From assembly GCA_905221615.1 (NCBI GenBank), contig CAJNDT010004668.1:1469272-1533271 (forward strand): DNA of 64,000 bases, written 5' to 3'. Shown piece by piece: positions 1 to 11,221 of this stretch (the stretch's first letter is position 1; the number at the start of each line of letters is the position of its first letter). The notes below the pieces were generated by a model. That model ran no database searches, had not been told where the DNA came from, and saw only the letters and a program-made list of their open reading frames with translations. The DNA is from Symbiodinium sp. CCMP2592 (Eukaryota; Sar; Dinophyceae; Suessiales; Symbiodiniaceae). The translations under genes were made by a program, and so were the position numbers.

Positions 1-217
1 TTGGAAGGTTTGGGTTTAAGCTGGGATTGAAGGGCCTGTTGATTCGGCCAGGGTCGAAGGTTTCCTTGCAGGGTTCGTTACAGCTTTCCATAGGTGTAAC
101 TACAGGGCGATAGTCTTAGGGTTCTGATAGTGCTGCATGGCAAAATCCCTTTGTAATCGCCACTTCACGCTTGCTGCGACGAAGCTTATGCCGGTGATCT
201 CCATCAGTCTCAACCTC

Positions 218-349
218 CTCGTCATCATCACCAACATCATCATCGCCATCATCATCAACATCATCATTCGGGGATTGAAAATAAGATGAACGGGCGGTCG
301 TGATGATGCTCATGGAGATGAGGGCGATGGTGGTGGTGGTGGTGGTGGC
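218..349. repeat. degenerate (CAT)n/(GTG)n microsatellite
   Basis: Two trinucleotide blocks, CATCATCA-type at 222-268 and GGTGGT-type at 324-349. They create an Asp-rich minus-strand frame that is probably not a gene. Confidence 0.8.
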
Positions 350-589
350 CTCTGAGAGTCTATAGTTGATTAAAGCTGCTGCGTAAGTTAACAATAATAC
401 TATTCCTTGCGGTTCCTTATTCTACTTCAACCTTAACATACCCCAAAGTTTGATTTAATTGTCACAACCCCTAAACAGTGAACAAAAGGTATCTGTCGGT
501 GTGTCGAGCTCTATGCCCGAAGCCCCGAGCATACCTTCGAAACCTTCAACAATGGGGGACCCTAAACCGTTATGGCAAAAAAACGCAAT

Positions 590-1030
590 TACTCAACCGT
601 AAACCCCAACATCCGAAGCACCACCATACAGAATCAAAACACTAAAACCTAAACCCCGAAGCCCGAAATTGAAATCCTAAACCCTGAATCCTAAGCCGCT
701 AATTTCAAACCCTAAACCCCAAAGCCCAAATTTCAACCCCTAACCCTTAAACCCCAAATTTGTAAAATCCGAACCTTAAAACCTGAGCCTTGAGATTTCA
801 GAAGACGGGCCTCCTTCTCGATGAGATCTGCCGTGCTCACCATGAGTTCCCAGTCCTCGGTAAGGGTTTAAGGGTTTAGGGCTTTGGTGGTTTAGGGTTT
901 TATGGGCTTAGGGTTCAGGGCTTTAGGGGTTTAGGAGTTTCAGGTTTCGGGTTGTTTAGGGCCAGTGGTTTAGTGTTCGTAGAAGTTCGGGGTCCAGGGG
1001 TTAGCGTTTAGCTTCGGGGTTGGGCGTTGA
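590..1030. repeat. telomere-like block, CCCTAAA then TTTAGGG
   Basis: 590-795 is degenerate CCCTAAA (plus-strand C-rich). After a gap of about 60 bp, 860-1030 is degenerate TTTAGGG (G-rich). The polarity switch within one block recurs across the window. Confidence 0.8.
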
Positions 1031-1452
1031 GAGTCTGCTGGCAGGTGAGCGCTTGATAGGTGACAATTGTAAGGGCTTGTCGGGGTGGAGCCAGTTAGGT
1101 TGTCAGACTCAGCATCCTAAACCCTAAACCGCCTAAACCCTAACCCCAAGCCCCTCCGAAAAGGAAAAGCATACACATGGCAGCACTGAACTGGCACACC
1201 CTGGGCCTGAAAAACTGCCACCGGGGGCTTCAAAGCAGGAATATGACAAGGGTCGCCAGGCAATTATGGGTTTCGGGTTTCGGGTGTTTAGGGTCTAAGT
1301 CTAAGCTTATCCTATCGCCGTCCCTGAACCCTAAACCCTGGCGGCCGGCTTCGTCCAAGGCTGCAACCCTCCCCGAGGCCGCCGTTGCAGCTCAAGCGGG
1401 CGAGGACGTCAAAGCCTTTAATCCTACAGCTGTAAATTCCAAACCCTCTCAA

Positions 1453-1485
1453 CGTATATGTATACATATACATATATATATATAG
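1453..1485. repeat. TA-rich microsatellite
   Basis: Alternating TATA/CATA run directly before the first family A foldback region. Confidence 0.8.
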
Positions 1486-1622
1486 GGCCTTGATATGGCG
1501 AATAGGAGTCAGGGAAAATATTCACAGCTTTACTGCAGTAAGTTTTACTTTTGTATACGGGTGCCCTGTGAAGGTTGGCTAGGTTTTGAAAACGGAACCC
1601 TTGAATTCCTGTACAAGTACTA

Positions 1623-1706
1623 TAGGGGCCTTAATAGTTAGAATAGGGTTATAACTTTAAAAAGGAACCATCCCCAAAGTAATGTAGGTAACTATTGAGG
1701 CCCCTA
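1623..1706. mobile_element. family A foldback element (MITE-like)
   Basis: Inverted ends TAGGGGCCTT / AAGGCCCCTA-like, flanked on both sides by TA (1621-1622 and 1707-1708), as in Tc1/mariner-type MITEs. The core holds AATAGGG and AAAGTAATGTAGG. It is too short to encode a protein. Confidence 0.65.
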
Positions 1707-1908
1707 TATTCGTAGCTCATGTTGGCTGCTCCTCATGTTGAACCTTCCGATGCGACTCCTGCTGCCTGTGTTATGAGGTTCCCTTCTCTTCTAGAACTTT
1801 CCTGGAAGGTCGAGCGAGCAGGGCAACGGCAAAACGGGTTTAGGGGTTGGTTTAGAGTTTAGGGTTTCAGGTCCAGGGTTCAGGGCGCAGGGATTGCGGG
1901 CTGTAGTA

Positions 1909-2005
1909 TAGGGCCCAAACAATTACCAATACCATTTTGGGGGTTCCTTATTGTAGATATAGTATGATGGGCCCCAAAAGTCTCTTCTAATTCTTAAGGC
2001 CCCTA
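1909..2005. mobile_element. family A foldback element, reverse orientation
   Basis: TAGGGCCC...AAGGCCCCTA ends enclose GGGGGTTCCTTATTG and a GGGCCCC core, the reverse complement of the family A interior. Confidence 0.6.
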
Positions 2006-2104
2006 ATATTCGGGATTGGGGGTGATCTTACAGCTTCCTGGGACCTTGCCTGGCCGCTGGTCTCGGTGGCGGAGCCTCTTATCTTCGACGCTTTCACGGG
2101 TTCC

Positions 2105-2230
2105 GTTTAGGGGTTTAGGGCTTAGGGGTTTAGGGTTAAGGGGTTTAGGGGTTTAGGGTTAAGGGGTTTAGGGGTTTAGGGGTTTAGGGCGTATAGGGGT
2201 TTAGGGTTTGGGGTTTAGGGTTTAGGTTCC
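2105..2230. repeat. TTTAGGG telomere-like array
   Basis: About 16 near-units with many octamers of the form TTTAGGGG, all in G-rich plus-strand orientation. Confidence 0.85.
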
Positions 2231-2687
2231 TAAGCAGCCCCTTTAAGTGGAATACTGCGTCCTGCACGGTGTCCAGAAGCGAGAAACCCACAGACTGAGC
2301 TATAAGTCTGAGGCCCAGGGACTCCAATATCCCTTAAGGAATATTCCTGAAATCATGTTAGGGATCCTAACCTACTATAATTTCTAAAATTAGGTATATA
2401 ACTATATATATATACACACCATATACATATATTGTAGTCTTAAAAGGTTTTAGCAGCATCTGACTCTATCAGGTCTCATTCATGCGCAGCCATCACATGA
2501 GTGCACGCAAGCTGCGCCCCAAGGCCCGAAACATGGGGCTCTCATGATTTAGAAACGGACATAGGCATAAGCTTTTTTTACAAGGATATCCCTACCTTGC
2601 TGGGCTTCATTAGAGGGGGAATCAGAAAAAGTGATATTCCGACGAAGAGTCCCCTCGACAACAACACGAAGAAGCAGGGGTCTATAA

Positions 2688-2752
2688 TGGTTACTATAAG
2701 GGGTCAATAAGGGTACTATAAGGGATCTAAAAGGGTACTATAAGAATGCTTA
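2688..2752. repeat. short degenerate direct repeat, AAGGGTACTATAAGGG type
   Basis: Four close copies of a (GG)GTACTATAAG-like word. Similar words recur at 20205-20230, 34700-34930, 49185-49345 and 50945-51080. Confidence 0.6.
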
Positions 2753-2789
2753 TCCTGTCAAGCAAACACATGTCTGGCCAGTTTGTGCT

Positions 2790-3245
2790 TAAACATAAAT
2801 CCTTTCTTCTGAACCCTAAGCCGCAAACCCGAAACGCCACAAAGACAAGAATATCCCCATGGATCCCGAGGTGTGAACAATAAATCCGGAACTCCAAACC
2901 CTTGCAACACTTGCTGCTGAAACCCTAAACCACGAAACCTAACCCCAAAACGATTCTTCTGAAACCCCAAATCCTGAAGCCCTGAAACCTAACCCCTAAA
3001 CCTTTCTTCTGGAACCCCAAACCCTGATCCTTAACCCCCAAACCTTTCTTCTGGACCCCTAAACCCCGAACCCTAACTCAACCCCAAACCTTTCTTCTGG
3101 AACCCTAAACCCTACACCTTTTTTCTGGAACCCTAAACTCTACACCGTTTTTCTGGAACCCTAAACCCTACACCTTTTTTCTGGAACCCTAAACCCTACA
3201 CCTACACCCTTCTTCTGGAACCCTAAACCCTGAACCTTTCTCTGA
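2790..3245. repeat. composite tandem repeat: TTTCTTCTGGAA fused to CCCTAAA
   Basis: Roughly ten tandem units of about 28-50 bp, each made of CCTTTCTTCTGGAA followed by CCCTAAACCCTA. The last few units (3085-3230) are nearly identical, so they expanded recently. The telomere-like word is part of the repeat unit. Confidence 0.8.
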
Positions 3246-3321
3246 TGTTCGGCCCTAGAGCAGGACTGTTTTGTCAAACCGCACTGCTCTGCGCGCGTGG
3301 CAACGAGCTGTTGGTGCAAGG

Positions 3322-3442
3322 TTTAGGGATTAGATGTTCTTTTTTTTTTTTTTGATGTTCAGGGGTTAGGATTTAGATTCGGGCTTGAGGTTTAAGGGTT
3401 TTGGCAGGGTTTAAGGTTTTTATTTGGGGGTTTAGGGTTTAA
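3322..3442. repeat. degenerate TTTAGGG array with T14 tract
   Basis: G-rich telomere-like words interrupted by a poly-T run at about 3340-3353. Confidence 0.7.
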
Positions 3443-3548
3443 GAGTGTCGGGGGGTTTAGGTCCTGGAGGTTCTGGTGCGGATGATAAGCCGCCTGAGCA
3501 GGTCTTGGTACAATCCAATTTAAGGTATGTTTTGGGTACTGTCCCCAC

Positions 3549-3650
3549 CCAGTACCTTAACCCCACGTAACCTACCTTTTTAAGGACTTATATAATGAAA
3601 TCATATTAGGGAACCCTAAAAAGGTAGGTTCCTTAGGGTCCAGGTAACAG
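3549..3650. mobile_element. family J foldback element
   Basis: Left arm GTACCTTAACCCC...AACCTACCTTTTTAAGG pairs imperfectly with right arm CCTAAAAAGGTAGGTTCCTTAGGG. It resembles the elements at 9652 and 46454. Confidence 0.55.
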
Positions 3651-3737
3651 TTGGATAATATCCATAATCTAGATATATTAGGACTTGCATACTGGCCCTA
3701 TTATAGACTGTTACTGTACGGGGGCAATACCCTCGGC

Positions 3738-3805
3738 CCCATGTAGCTCCTTTTTGGGATTACCTTGTAGGATTCTACATATGAACCCCAAAGAGGGACT
3801 ACCCA
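3738..3805. mobile_element. family F foldback element
   Basis: GTAGCTCCTTTTTGGGATTACC pairs with GAACCCCAAAGAGGGACTAC around a GTAGGATTCTAC centre. The 166-codon plus-strand frame over this region is partly translation of this element. Confidence 0.5.
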
Positions 3806-4496
3806 GAGTCCAGTCCGCAGGAAGAGCACATTCTACTACGGGCCAGAAACAAGTGTCGCCCCTTATCCCTGCTACATCCCTGCTTGCTCCCGAAACGCGA
3901 CAACCTGGTAGCGCCCAAGCTTTTGACATGGTCCTCTTATGCTCTGACTATGCCTATGACACCTCAGCAAAAGCTCCTATATGTAATTCGGGAGCGGTGA
4001 ACTCACGAGCGCACATACAGGAATCAGAATGTTGCCGTGTGTGCTATATACTAGTCTCTTGGGGTTATCGGGAAACTGTACTACTGCAGGCCCGCAGGCT
4101 TCATGCTTCTCCACTGCTTCTACAGGCTGCGAACAAGTCCGCGAACACGCTTTTAGTGATTTGCAAGCACAAGCCGCAACTCTAAAACCTGCACCCCAGA
4201 TCCAGCAAAGCCGCAGGCCTTGACAACTGCGCCCAAAAGGCCATGATCCGGGCACTGAGCATCTGGATCTGAAAGCTCTAAAGCCTAAACCCTATGCAAA
4301 ATAGCAGCTCACGATGAGTCTGCCCAGCGTGGCTGTGATCAATGCACTGAGCATCAGGATCAGGAGCCGGTCCTTCCAGGAACGGTGTTTCGGGCTTGAG
4401 AGCCTTTAGGGGGCAGGGTTGAGGCTTTAGCACCAAAGACTTATCGAGCGAAGAAGTTGTTGACACCTGCCTTAAGGCTTACAGAGTGTGAGGTGT

Positions 4497-4612
4497 AGGG
4501 TTTAGGGTTTTAGTTTTCGGGTTTGGGATTTGCTGGTCACGGTCTAAGGGTCTAAGGTGTAGGGTTTAGGGTCTTAGGGTTTAGGTTATAGGGCTAGGGG
4601 TTTATGAGCTTA
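4497..4612. repeat. degenerate TTTAGGG array
   Basis: G-rich telomere-like words with GTCTAAGG and GTGTAGGG variants. Confidence 0.75.
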
Positions 4613-4674
4613 GGGATGCGGGATAATTCTTGAAAGTCTTTTGTACTTGCAGGAAGGCAGGAGAACTCTCTGTT

Positions 4675-4675
<1 letters not shown>

Positions 4676-4728
<53 letters not shown>
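4676..4728. repeat. (TC)n microsatellite
   Basis: About 25 dinucleotide units with a single G interruption. Confidence 0.95.
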
Positions 4729-4729
<1 letters not shown>

Positions 4730-4830
4730 ATGCATACATACATACATACATACGTACGTACATACTTACATACTTACTTACGTACTAACTTACTTACTTG
4801 CATACACATGTATGTCTATCTATTATATAT
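4730..4830. repeat. (CATA/CTTA)n microsatellite
   Basis: Tetranucleotide array drifting from CATACATA through GTAC to CTTACTTA, immediately after the (TC)n run. Confidence 0.9.
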
Positions 4831-4849
4831 GACACATAGGGCTATAGGG

Positions 4850-4988
4850 TCAGTCAGTCGGTCAGCCAGCCAGCCAGCCAGGCAAGCAGGCAGCCAGCCA
4901 GCCAGAAGGCCAGCCAACCAGGCAGGCAGGCAGCCAGCCAGTCAGTCAGTCAGGAGAGTGAGTTAGTTGGTTAGTCGGTCAGTTGGTT
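4850..4988. repeat. (CAGC/CAGT/CAGG)n tetranucleotide array
   Basis: Variant 4-bp units with GGTTAGTT at the end. With the two preceding arrays it makes 300 bp of three different microsatellites in series. Confidence 0.9.
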
Positions 4989-5285
4989 TCATGCAACCGA
5001 CAGTGCTGAGCATACACTTCGAAGCATCCCGAAACGGATCCCGTTGTCCAACCTCACCGTGACGACGATGCCCAGAATGGCAAAGGCAGCACCAGCCACA
5101 GCCTTCCACACGAGGTTCAATCAGGGACAGTAATAACCCTGAGCTCCTGAATCCTAAAACCCTAAATCGCAAAACCCTACATCCCCTAATCCCAAACTCG
5201 TGCACTTTCTTTGGAAGGATCATGAGTGCATGATTCGACGACGAGAAATAGAAGGATCCGAATAGCCACAATTCCCCAGATCATA

Positions 5286-5388
5286 TAGGGCCCTTAAAAA
5301 CTAGACTAGAATAGGGTTTGGGGGCCCATTATACCATAATTATAGTACGGAACCCCAAAAATAGTATAGGTAGTTCGCAGGGCCCCTA
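5286..5388. mobile_element. family A foldback element
   Basis: TAGGGCCC...GGGCCCCTA ends with a core carrying GGGGGCCCATTATAC and GGAACCCCAAAAATAGTATAGG, near the family consensus. Confidence 0.65.
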
Positions 5389-5549
5389 TGTCATAGTACC
5401 CTTATAATAGTACCTTATCGACCCCTGTAAGGAACCCTTCAAACGAACCCCCAAACAGGTATAGGTATAATTGTTAAGGCCCCTATATTAGCACAAAAAT
5501 CGACCACACGCCTTTCTTTTCCAAGAAACCTCCAGACCCCTAAAAAAAT

Positions 5550-5622
5550 ACAGTTTTAGGGTTCAGGGTTTGCGGTTCAGGGTTTAGGGAGGGTTTGCGG
5601 TTTAGGGTTTAGGGTTTATAGA
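5550..5622. repeat. degenerate TTTAGGG array
   Basis: GTTTAGGG/GTTCAGGG/GTTTGCGG words; G-rich strand is plus. Confidence 0.75.
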
Positions 5623-5690
5623 ATTTGTATAGGGTTTGGGTCCCGAGTTTCAAGCGAAAGGTTCGCATTTTCACGGTTGCTCTCGCATTC

Positions 5691-5823
5691 TGGCTTGGCT
5701 GGGCTGGGTTGAGGGGGCTGTGGGCTGGGCTTTGGGGGCTGGGCTGCTGGGCTGGGCTGCTGGGCTGAACTGGCTGGCTGCGCCGTGGCTTGGGCTGGGC
5801 TAGGCCGGCTAGGCTGGGCTTGT
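5691..5823. repeat. (GGCTGGGCT)n degenerate minisatellite
   Basis: Tandem GGCTG/GGGCT words read as Ala/Gln/Pro-rich peptides on the minus strand. Those frames are probably artefacts. Confidence 0.85.
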
Positions 5824-6727
5824 AGGGAGAGACTGGCGCGGCTTGGAAATGGGTCATCGCACGAACTAAGGACCATTTCAAACCAATGAAGAATGCAGTT
5901 CAAATTCGAAATTCATACAAATTCTACATAATAGTACCCACTCGCCTGCTGACATATACCCTGCAAACCGATAAGGCGCGGGCATGGGGTTGGCGTCCGA
6001 AAAACCGTTTTGGGACGAGGCTGGGGCCGTCTGATAATACAGGGCATCTTGTCTTGGTGTGGGTTTGAAATCTTTGGTAGTAAATAAGATCCTCTTAAGC
6101 CCAATGAAGGGAAATGTAAAACGTCCGAAAGCCCTAAACTGGGCATCCTAAACCCCTAAACCCTCAACCCCTTATTCTAAAGACTTCACAAGCTATATAG
6201 GGTCTATGATACTGAAGTCTCTTCCGAGAATCGGTTTAACTCAGGCTACTTGTGATGAGGGTCTTCGGCTTGTAGTTTTGGTTATGTAGTCGGGCTGTGA
6301 ACTCATGATGACTGATCTGTAAAGTTCTAGGTTACATCCTGAAATTGGGCGATTGCAAAACTTGTGCCGGCCTTCCAAAACCTAATCAGGGGGTCTTCCG
6401 CTTCACTAATATTAAGATGCTCCTTTAACCTTTTAGTCCCCTAACCTTTCTGTCCCATACATCACTCTGTGTCTCACTAGTCGCCCGAAATATCCTGTAG
6501 CACTACAAGGTAAGCCCGAAAACTCACGAGCCCACCCCCTTGGTAATTTGGTGAAACTGGGGCTATTTCTTAGGGTTTTTATTTCTAAGGCTCAGAGGGG
6601 AAACTCTGATATCAGCAGAAGGCACCGAGAGCACGCACAGCACCCTCCAGGTCTTGCTTTGGCTCTGCCTGGCAGGCTGTTCGTCAAACTAGACGAGACC
6701 CAAAACCAGACCGCAAAAACAACGAAA

Positions 6728-7080
6728 CACTAAACCCTGAACCAGCCAGACCCTAAACCCCGAAGTCATAATCCCGGAACCTCAAACCCTTAAATCGTGG
6801 CCCGAAACGGTCTTGGGCTTATGGGGGATCGATGTCATGTCTAGTGTCCGTGTTGTTGAGAACTTGGATCAAAACCCGTCGCAAACCGTACCATGATCAC
6901 ATCGCCTGTCTTGAATCTACGCGAGTCAAGAAAACCGAAGACTCCTCACCAGAGAACCATGAACCCATTCAGCCACTTGCGATCTGCAGCACGACTGGAG
7001 AGCGTGTAACTAATAGTTCCTCGAGGCTTTCAGAAGAATTCCAAACCCTAAACCCACAATTTTACAAAGTGCCGTGAAAC
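6728..7080. repeat. scattered CCCTAAA-like words
   Basis: C-rich telomere-like words at 6728-6800 and 7040-7095 flank about 240 bp of unique sequence with no recognised gene. Confidence 0.5.
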
Positions 7081-7260
7081 TCTTAAACCCCAAGAGATCC
7101 TGAGATAATCCTAGATCCATTGAGCTCCCAAGACGGCTTTACCAACTGACCTTCTGTTGGCCTCCAGAACAGGGAAGTACTGCCCATCCCAGTCCCAGCC
7201 GCACAGTGAGATCATTCAGGTCTAAGACAGGTAGCTACTTGCCCCAAACCCCATCTAGAC

Positions 7261-7346
7261 CCAAGATTAACCTAGGAATAGAAAGGGAGCCCTTTTTGGT
7301 TAAAAAGGGCGCATAAGGGAACCTGAACCCTTAAAAAGGGAATAAG
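7261..7346. mobile_element. family L repeat
   Basis: AACCTAGGAATAGAAAGGGAGCCCTTTTTGG followed by AAGGGAACCTGA and GGGAATAAGGGCC. A diverged copy is at 41228-41312. Confidence 0.45.
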
Positions 7347-7519
7347 GGCCTACTCCAGGTCCTAGCCATACAGGGCAAACTCTCCTAGAGGTTGGTGTTA
7401 CCGATGCTGGCATTGGTGTGCTTCCTTCCCAAGAACGCACTCCCATGCGGCCTTGGCAAACGGAGATACATAATCGCCGGGGCGATGAAACAAGTGGGGG
7501 TTGCAAACACCTGCCATGT

Positions 7520-7620
7520 GGGAGTTTCCGAAAATAGGGGACCCCAATCTAGTACCCCAAACAGTAGGATCCTGATTTTAAGGACACCAAAATAAGGTAT
7601 CCTTATTTTTGGAAACTCCC
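7520..7620. mobile_element. family B foldback element with 4-bp duplication ATGT
   Basis: Terminal inverted repeats GGGAGTTTCCGAAAATA / TATTTTTGGAAACTCCC, core AGTAGGATCCTGATTTTAAGG, 101 bp. Direct ATGT flanks lie at 7516-7519 and 7621-7624. Confidence 0.75.
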
Positions 7621-8179
7621 ATGTGACGCTGGCCATGTGTCAGGGGCGAAGGCAGGGGTTGAGGCAAGGGTCGCGAGGGATTTGGAGCGTCTTGGTGATC
7701 AGCGGAACTTGTACCCTAATCCCTAACACCCCAAATCTTAAACTAACCCCGAAACCGCAGTGGTTCTAGCCTCTGTGAACCTGGTCGCAGCCACAGCCAA
7801 TGCTGGTCGTGGACACACTGGGTCTTCGGCTTCGGGCGCCAATCCAATCCTCAAACCCTCACCCTAAACCCTTAACCCTGATGAAACCCTAAACCGTAAT
7901 CGGGTGCCGAGTTCCTTACCACCGAGGCCCTAGGATCTTCTAGACGGCATCTTCGGGGCGGCCGCAGGGATTGGAAACTACGCGTGATTTTCGGAGTTTG
8001 GGGACAAATCAAGAGCTACTACGACTCCCTACTGGTCGTAGCAGTGCCCGAAAGACAGACAGAGGGTCCCAGTTTTTTCTCTTCGGCGATACCAGCATGT
8101 TCTTCGGGATCGGGCGTGCCAAGCGTCTCACAAGAGAGCAAGGGTCCGAAAAGTCTGGGCTTTTAGTACGTTGGGTTGT

Positions 8180-8265
8180 CTATATTGAACTTAGAACCCT
8201 AGCAAACATTATAAGTTTAGCTGTTTCTTAGGGATTATAATAACCAAAGATTAAAAGTTATTTCT
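8180..8265. repeat. family M dispersed repeat
   Basis: About 85 bp starting TTGAACTTAGAACCCTAGCAAA with TTAGCTGTTTCTTAGGGATT. A close copy is at 60904-61000, so it is a dispersed element. Terminal inverted repeats are not clear. Confidence 0.6.
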
Positions 8266-8579
8266 AAGTACCCCTAAGTTGTGGTGAAGCAACTTAACCT
8301 AAGTTACCATAGTAAAGGGGATCGATAGTAAATAACAGGGTTTCCGTATTATGGTAGCTTAAATCCAGTAGGAGACCTTCCCCAACACGAAAGTCATAAA
8401 TCATCCCAGTTTGATGCCGCAGTCAGCCCTTGCCTTTCCTTAAGGGTCGGTCGCTGCGAGTGTCTGACGGATGTGCTTCGGCTGAGGCACTCCAAGAGCT
8501 AGCAATCAATGAGTTGGGCGTCAATGGAAAACAAGTACATTTTATTTTTGAACGCCTTTTTCCTCAAATTTATGTCTCA

Positions 8580-9130
8580 GGGTTCAGGGCTTCCGGGTTT
8601 GAGGCTTAGGCATTCCGGACGTCAGGCTTGCAGGCTTAGACGTGCAGGCTTTGCGCGTAGGCAAGCTACCCGGTAGTGGAGATTGCAAGCCAAGCCGTTG
8701 TGTAAGAACAACGGCTTGTTGGACCATTGCTCACACAAGTTCAGACACATTCATCCGGAGTGCAGCGGCGGAGTCTGTCCAACGAGGCCGATCATTATGA
8801 TGTTATCTATGCATGGTTGCTTGGGCAGTGGAGGTTTGTTCACTGCTTAGCTACGAGCTTGCTTCTCAGTGCCACTGATATCACGACTCCATTCTTGCTT
8901 GAACAAAACTATACCGCGAATGTTCCTTGCTCAATATCACCCGGAATTAGAAACCCCAAAACCATTGAACCCCAAACCCAATCCTAGCCTTAACCCCTAC
9001 GACCGTTGATGCACCTGGCAAGCCGGGAGAATGATGAAGACGAGTGTGACGGAGTTTTAGGCTGATGGTGGAGCATTTTTGGTTTAGGTCTTAAGGCTTC
9101 AGGCTCAAGGCTTCGGGGTGCGACTACGAA
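8580..9130. repeat. sparse telomere-like words
   Basis: TTCAGGG/CTTAGG words at 8580-8650, C-rich words at 8950-9000 and G-rich at 9070-9120 around unique sequence (8650-8945). No recognised gene. Confidence 0.4.
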
Positions 9131-9445
9131 GTTTCCAATCATAGCATCATGAAGACCACGCCCCCCGCGACTCATTCTGCGATTTCTGCAACCACATACG
9201 TCACAGAGTGAGCTTGCTCCGAGCAGACACTTCAGCAAGTTGCAAAGAGGGAGGGCAAGGCAGTCCGAAGATGTTGTTGGTGGCTGTGCAGGATGCTACA
9301 AGCTTGATAGTGCTCCATTACAGTTGGTGGTTTTTTAAGTTCTACAGGGTTCATCGTGTTCCTATAATGGTCTCCTTTATTGGGTTCCTACGGGGCATCT
9401 AGGGAACTTAAGCGCGTGGGCAGGGTCATAGGGTCCCTAACACTC

Positions 9446-9552
9446 TACAGGGGCCTTATTGATTAGAATACGGGTTTGGTGTATGTTTTACACTGATATG
9501 TATATATAGGTGCTACCAGAGAATACGATGATTGACAATTCCGAGCCCCTAC
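9446..9552. mobile_element. family A foldback element, degenerate
   Basis: TACAGGGGCCTTATTGATTAGAATA start and GAGCCCCTA end. The interior has decayed and lacks the usual GGAACCCC. Confidence 0.5.
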
Positions 9553-9651
9553 ACTTTTCCAGGGCCCAATTCTCAAGGCCTTCCACCCTGGAACACAAGG
9601 CCTGAAAGCACTGTGGGCATGAGGGGTTTAGGGCTTAGGGCTTACCTTAAG

Positions 9652-9737
9652 CCGGAACAGCCTGCATTTGTAGGGTTCCGGTTATGATTTCCTTATATAC
9701 GTCCTTAAAATGGGTAGGTCAATCCGGCTTAAAGTTG
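9652..9737. mobile_element. family J foldback element
   Basis: CTTAAGCCGGAACAG...CATTTGTAGG pairs with AAATGGGTAGG...CCGGCTTAAAG around GGTTATGATTTCCTTATATACG. Confidence 0.55.
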
Positions 9738-10048
9738 GGCTTAGGATTCAGTGTTCAGGGTTTAGGGCCCTATGAACAAAACAAAACTTGCCGAGAAGCT
9801 AAAGCCCGAGGTGAGCCTCGTAAACCCCCCTGCTTATGAACCCCTTATACCAAAAGCCTTAACTCTAAGAAGTCTTGAGGAGTATTGTAGTCGTTGTATA
9901 AGGAGTCCTAAAGACCAGTATGTAATTGTTGGCTACTGCTTGGGTACTGCCCCCACCATGTAACGGTCTATATGGGGATCATATCAAGGGCTGAGCATAC
10001 ATAACTGTATTACCCAAGCTATTGGTAATCATTCCCACCTCTATATAT

Positions 10049-10148
10049 GGGAGTTTCCGAAAATTTAGGGGTACCTTATTTGGGGTCCTTATAATAAGGA
10101 TCCGACCATTTAGGTTACTATAGTAGGGTCCCCTCTTTTCGGAAACCC
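10049..10148. mobile_element. family B foldback element
   Basis: GGGAGTTTCCGAAAATTTAGGGG ... CCTCTTTTCGGAAACCC, core CTTATAATAAGGATCC. The flanks ATAT and ACAT differ at one base, a decayed 4-bp duplication. Confidence 0.7.
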
Positions 10149-10245
10149 ACATATCGGAGCCCATCGGGTCGCCTCGTCACCTCCCGCAGTCAGCTTCCAT
10201 CACGAAGCTGCGCAGCGATCGAGCTGTGCACCCCGCATTTTGGAT

Positions 10246-10315
10246 TGGGGTTTAGGGTTTAGGGTTTAGGGTTTAGGGCTTAGGGTTTAGGGTTTAGGTC
10301 CTAAACCCTAAACCC
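10246..10315. repeat. head-to-head telomere-like array (TTTAGGG meets CCCTAAA)
   Basis: Seven near-perfect TTTAGGG units on plus, then a single T at 10299, then CCTAAACCCTAAACCC. The junction GGGTTTAGG-T-CCTAAACCC is symmetrical, the orientation expected of two chromosome ends joined. Confidence 0.9.
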
Positions 10316-10371
10316 GGATTTAGATTAAGGCTTGGGCGAGTTTGGGCTTTTTCAGCTTGAGGTCAAATGTG

Positions 10372-10467
10372 GGAACCTGATTAAGAAACGCTGGCCCTAT
10401 AGCCCCAATATGTTAGGATTCATAAAGGTACCCTGCCAAAGAGCCAGGGTTTCCTAATCAAGTTCTG
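10372..10467. mobile_element. family E foldback element
   Basis: GGAACCTGATTAAGAAACGCTGGC pairs with GCCAGGGTTTCCTAATCAAGTTC. The second copy is at 35303. Confidence 0.65.
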
Positions 10468-10639
10468 ATCTCTAGAATCCTGAGTCGCCTCTTCATAATG
10501 ACGGTACCCTTTTTCTCCGACTATTTGATTTCGATAAGGGAACCCCGAAAAGAAAGAAGGGCAAAAGGATACCAGTCAGGAACCTAGATTAGATGATTTG
10601 AAGCTGCGGTGGCTCACAAGACTCAACGGCAAGGAAAGC

Positions 10640-10850
10640 CGGTTTGGGGCTTTAGGGGTTTTAGGGTCTAGGGGCTCAGGGCTTTAAGGTACATGTGAGG
10701 CTTAGGATTCCGGGGTTCAGGGTTTAGGGTGTTGGCTAGCTTACGACACGGTCATCGCACACAAGCGCAGAAACAAACGGTGGGTTTCTGCCGGTGCAGG
10801 CTTGTTACGGCTTCGGGATGTAGGCTTAAGGCTTCAGGGTTCAGGGTCTA
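10640..10850. repeat. scattered TTTAGGG-like words
   Basis: G-rich words at 10640-10735 and 10815-10850. Confidence 0.6.
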
Positions 10851-11221
10851 CTAGTGTTCCCCAAACCCAGTCATACACTGACCAACGACCAATGAATGAG
10901 AACGAGCGAAGGTAGAAAGATGTAAGAAAAATGAAGACCGGCGATAGCACCACAGCCATATACGTGTGTATGTCCATCCCGAAAGACTTTGTGGGCAACT
11001 ATTTCTTTCAGCCAGCGACACCGACATGGGGTTGCTGGGGCAAGCGCTTACCGGAAAGCTGGATGCAGAGCTACGGCGGAACAGAATATGTATCCTCCGG
11101 TTGACAGTGTCCGCGATGGGCGTACATTAAAACCTTTCGGCATGTCGAAACTTCGATTTGCCATCCATAGACACCATCCAGATCCTCCAGTCTTAGATAG
11201 TTCGGCCCTTGGGTCCAGAGC

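Noticed and set aside
3685-4185. 166-codon plus-strand frame
   Set aside because: Its first third is translation of a family F foldback. The remainder overlaps equally long minus-strand frames and shows no recognisable domain.
5609-5903. Ala/Gln/Pro-rich minus-strand frames
   Set aside because: Translation of the GGCTGGGCT minisatellite.
10246-10315. Reading this as a true chromosome end
   Set aside because: The arrays are short, opposed and flanked by non-telomeric sequence on both sides, so it is interstitial.
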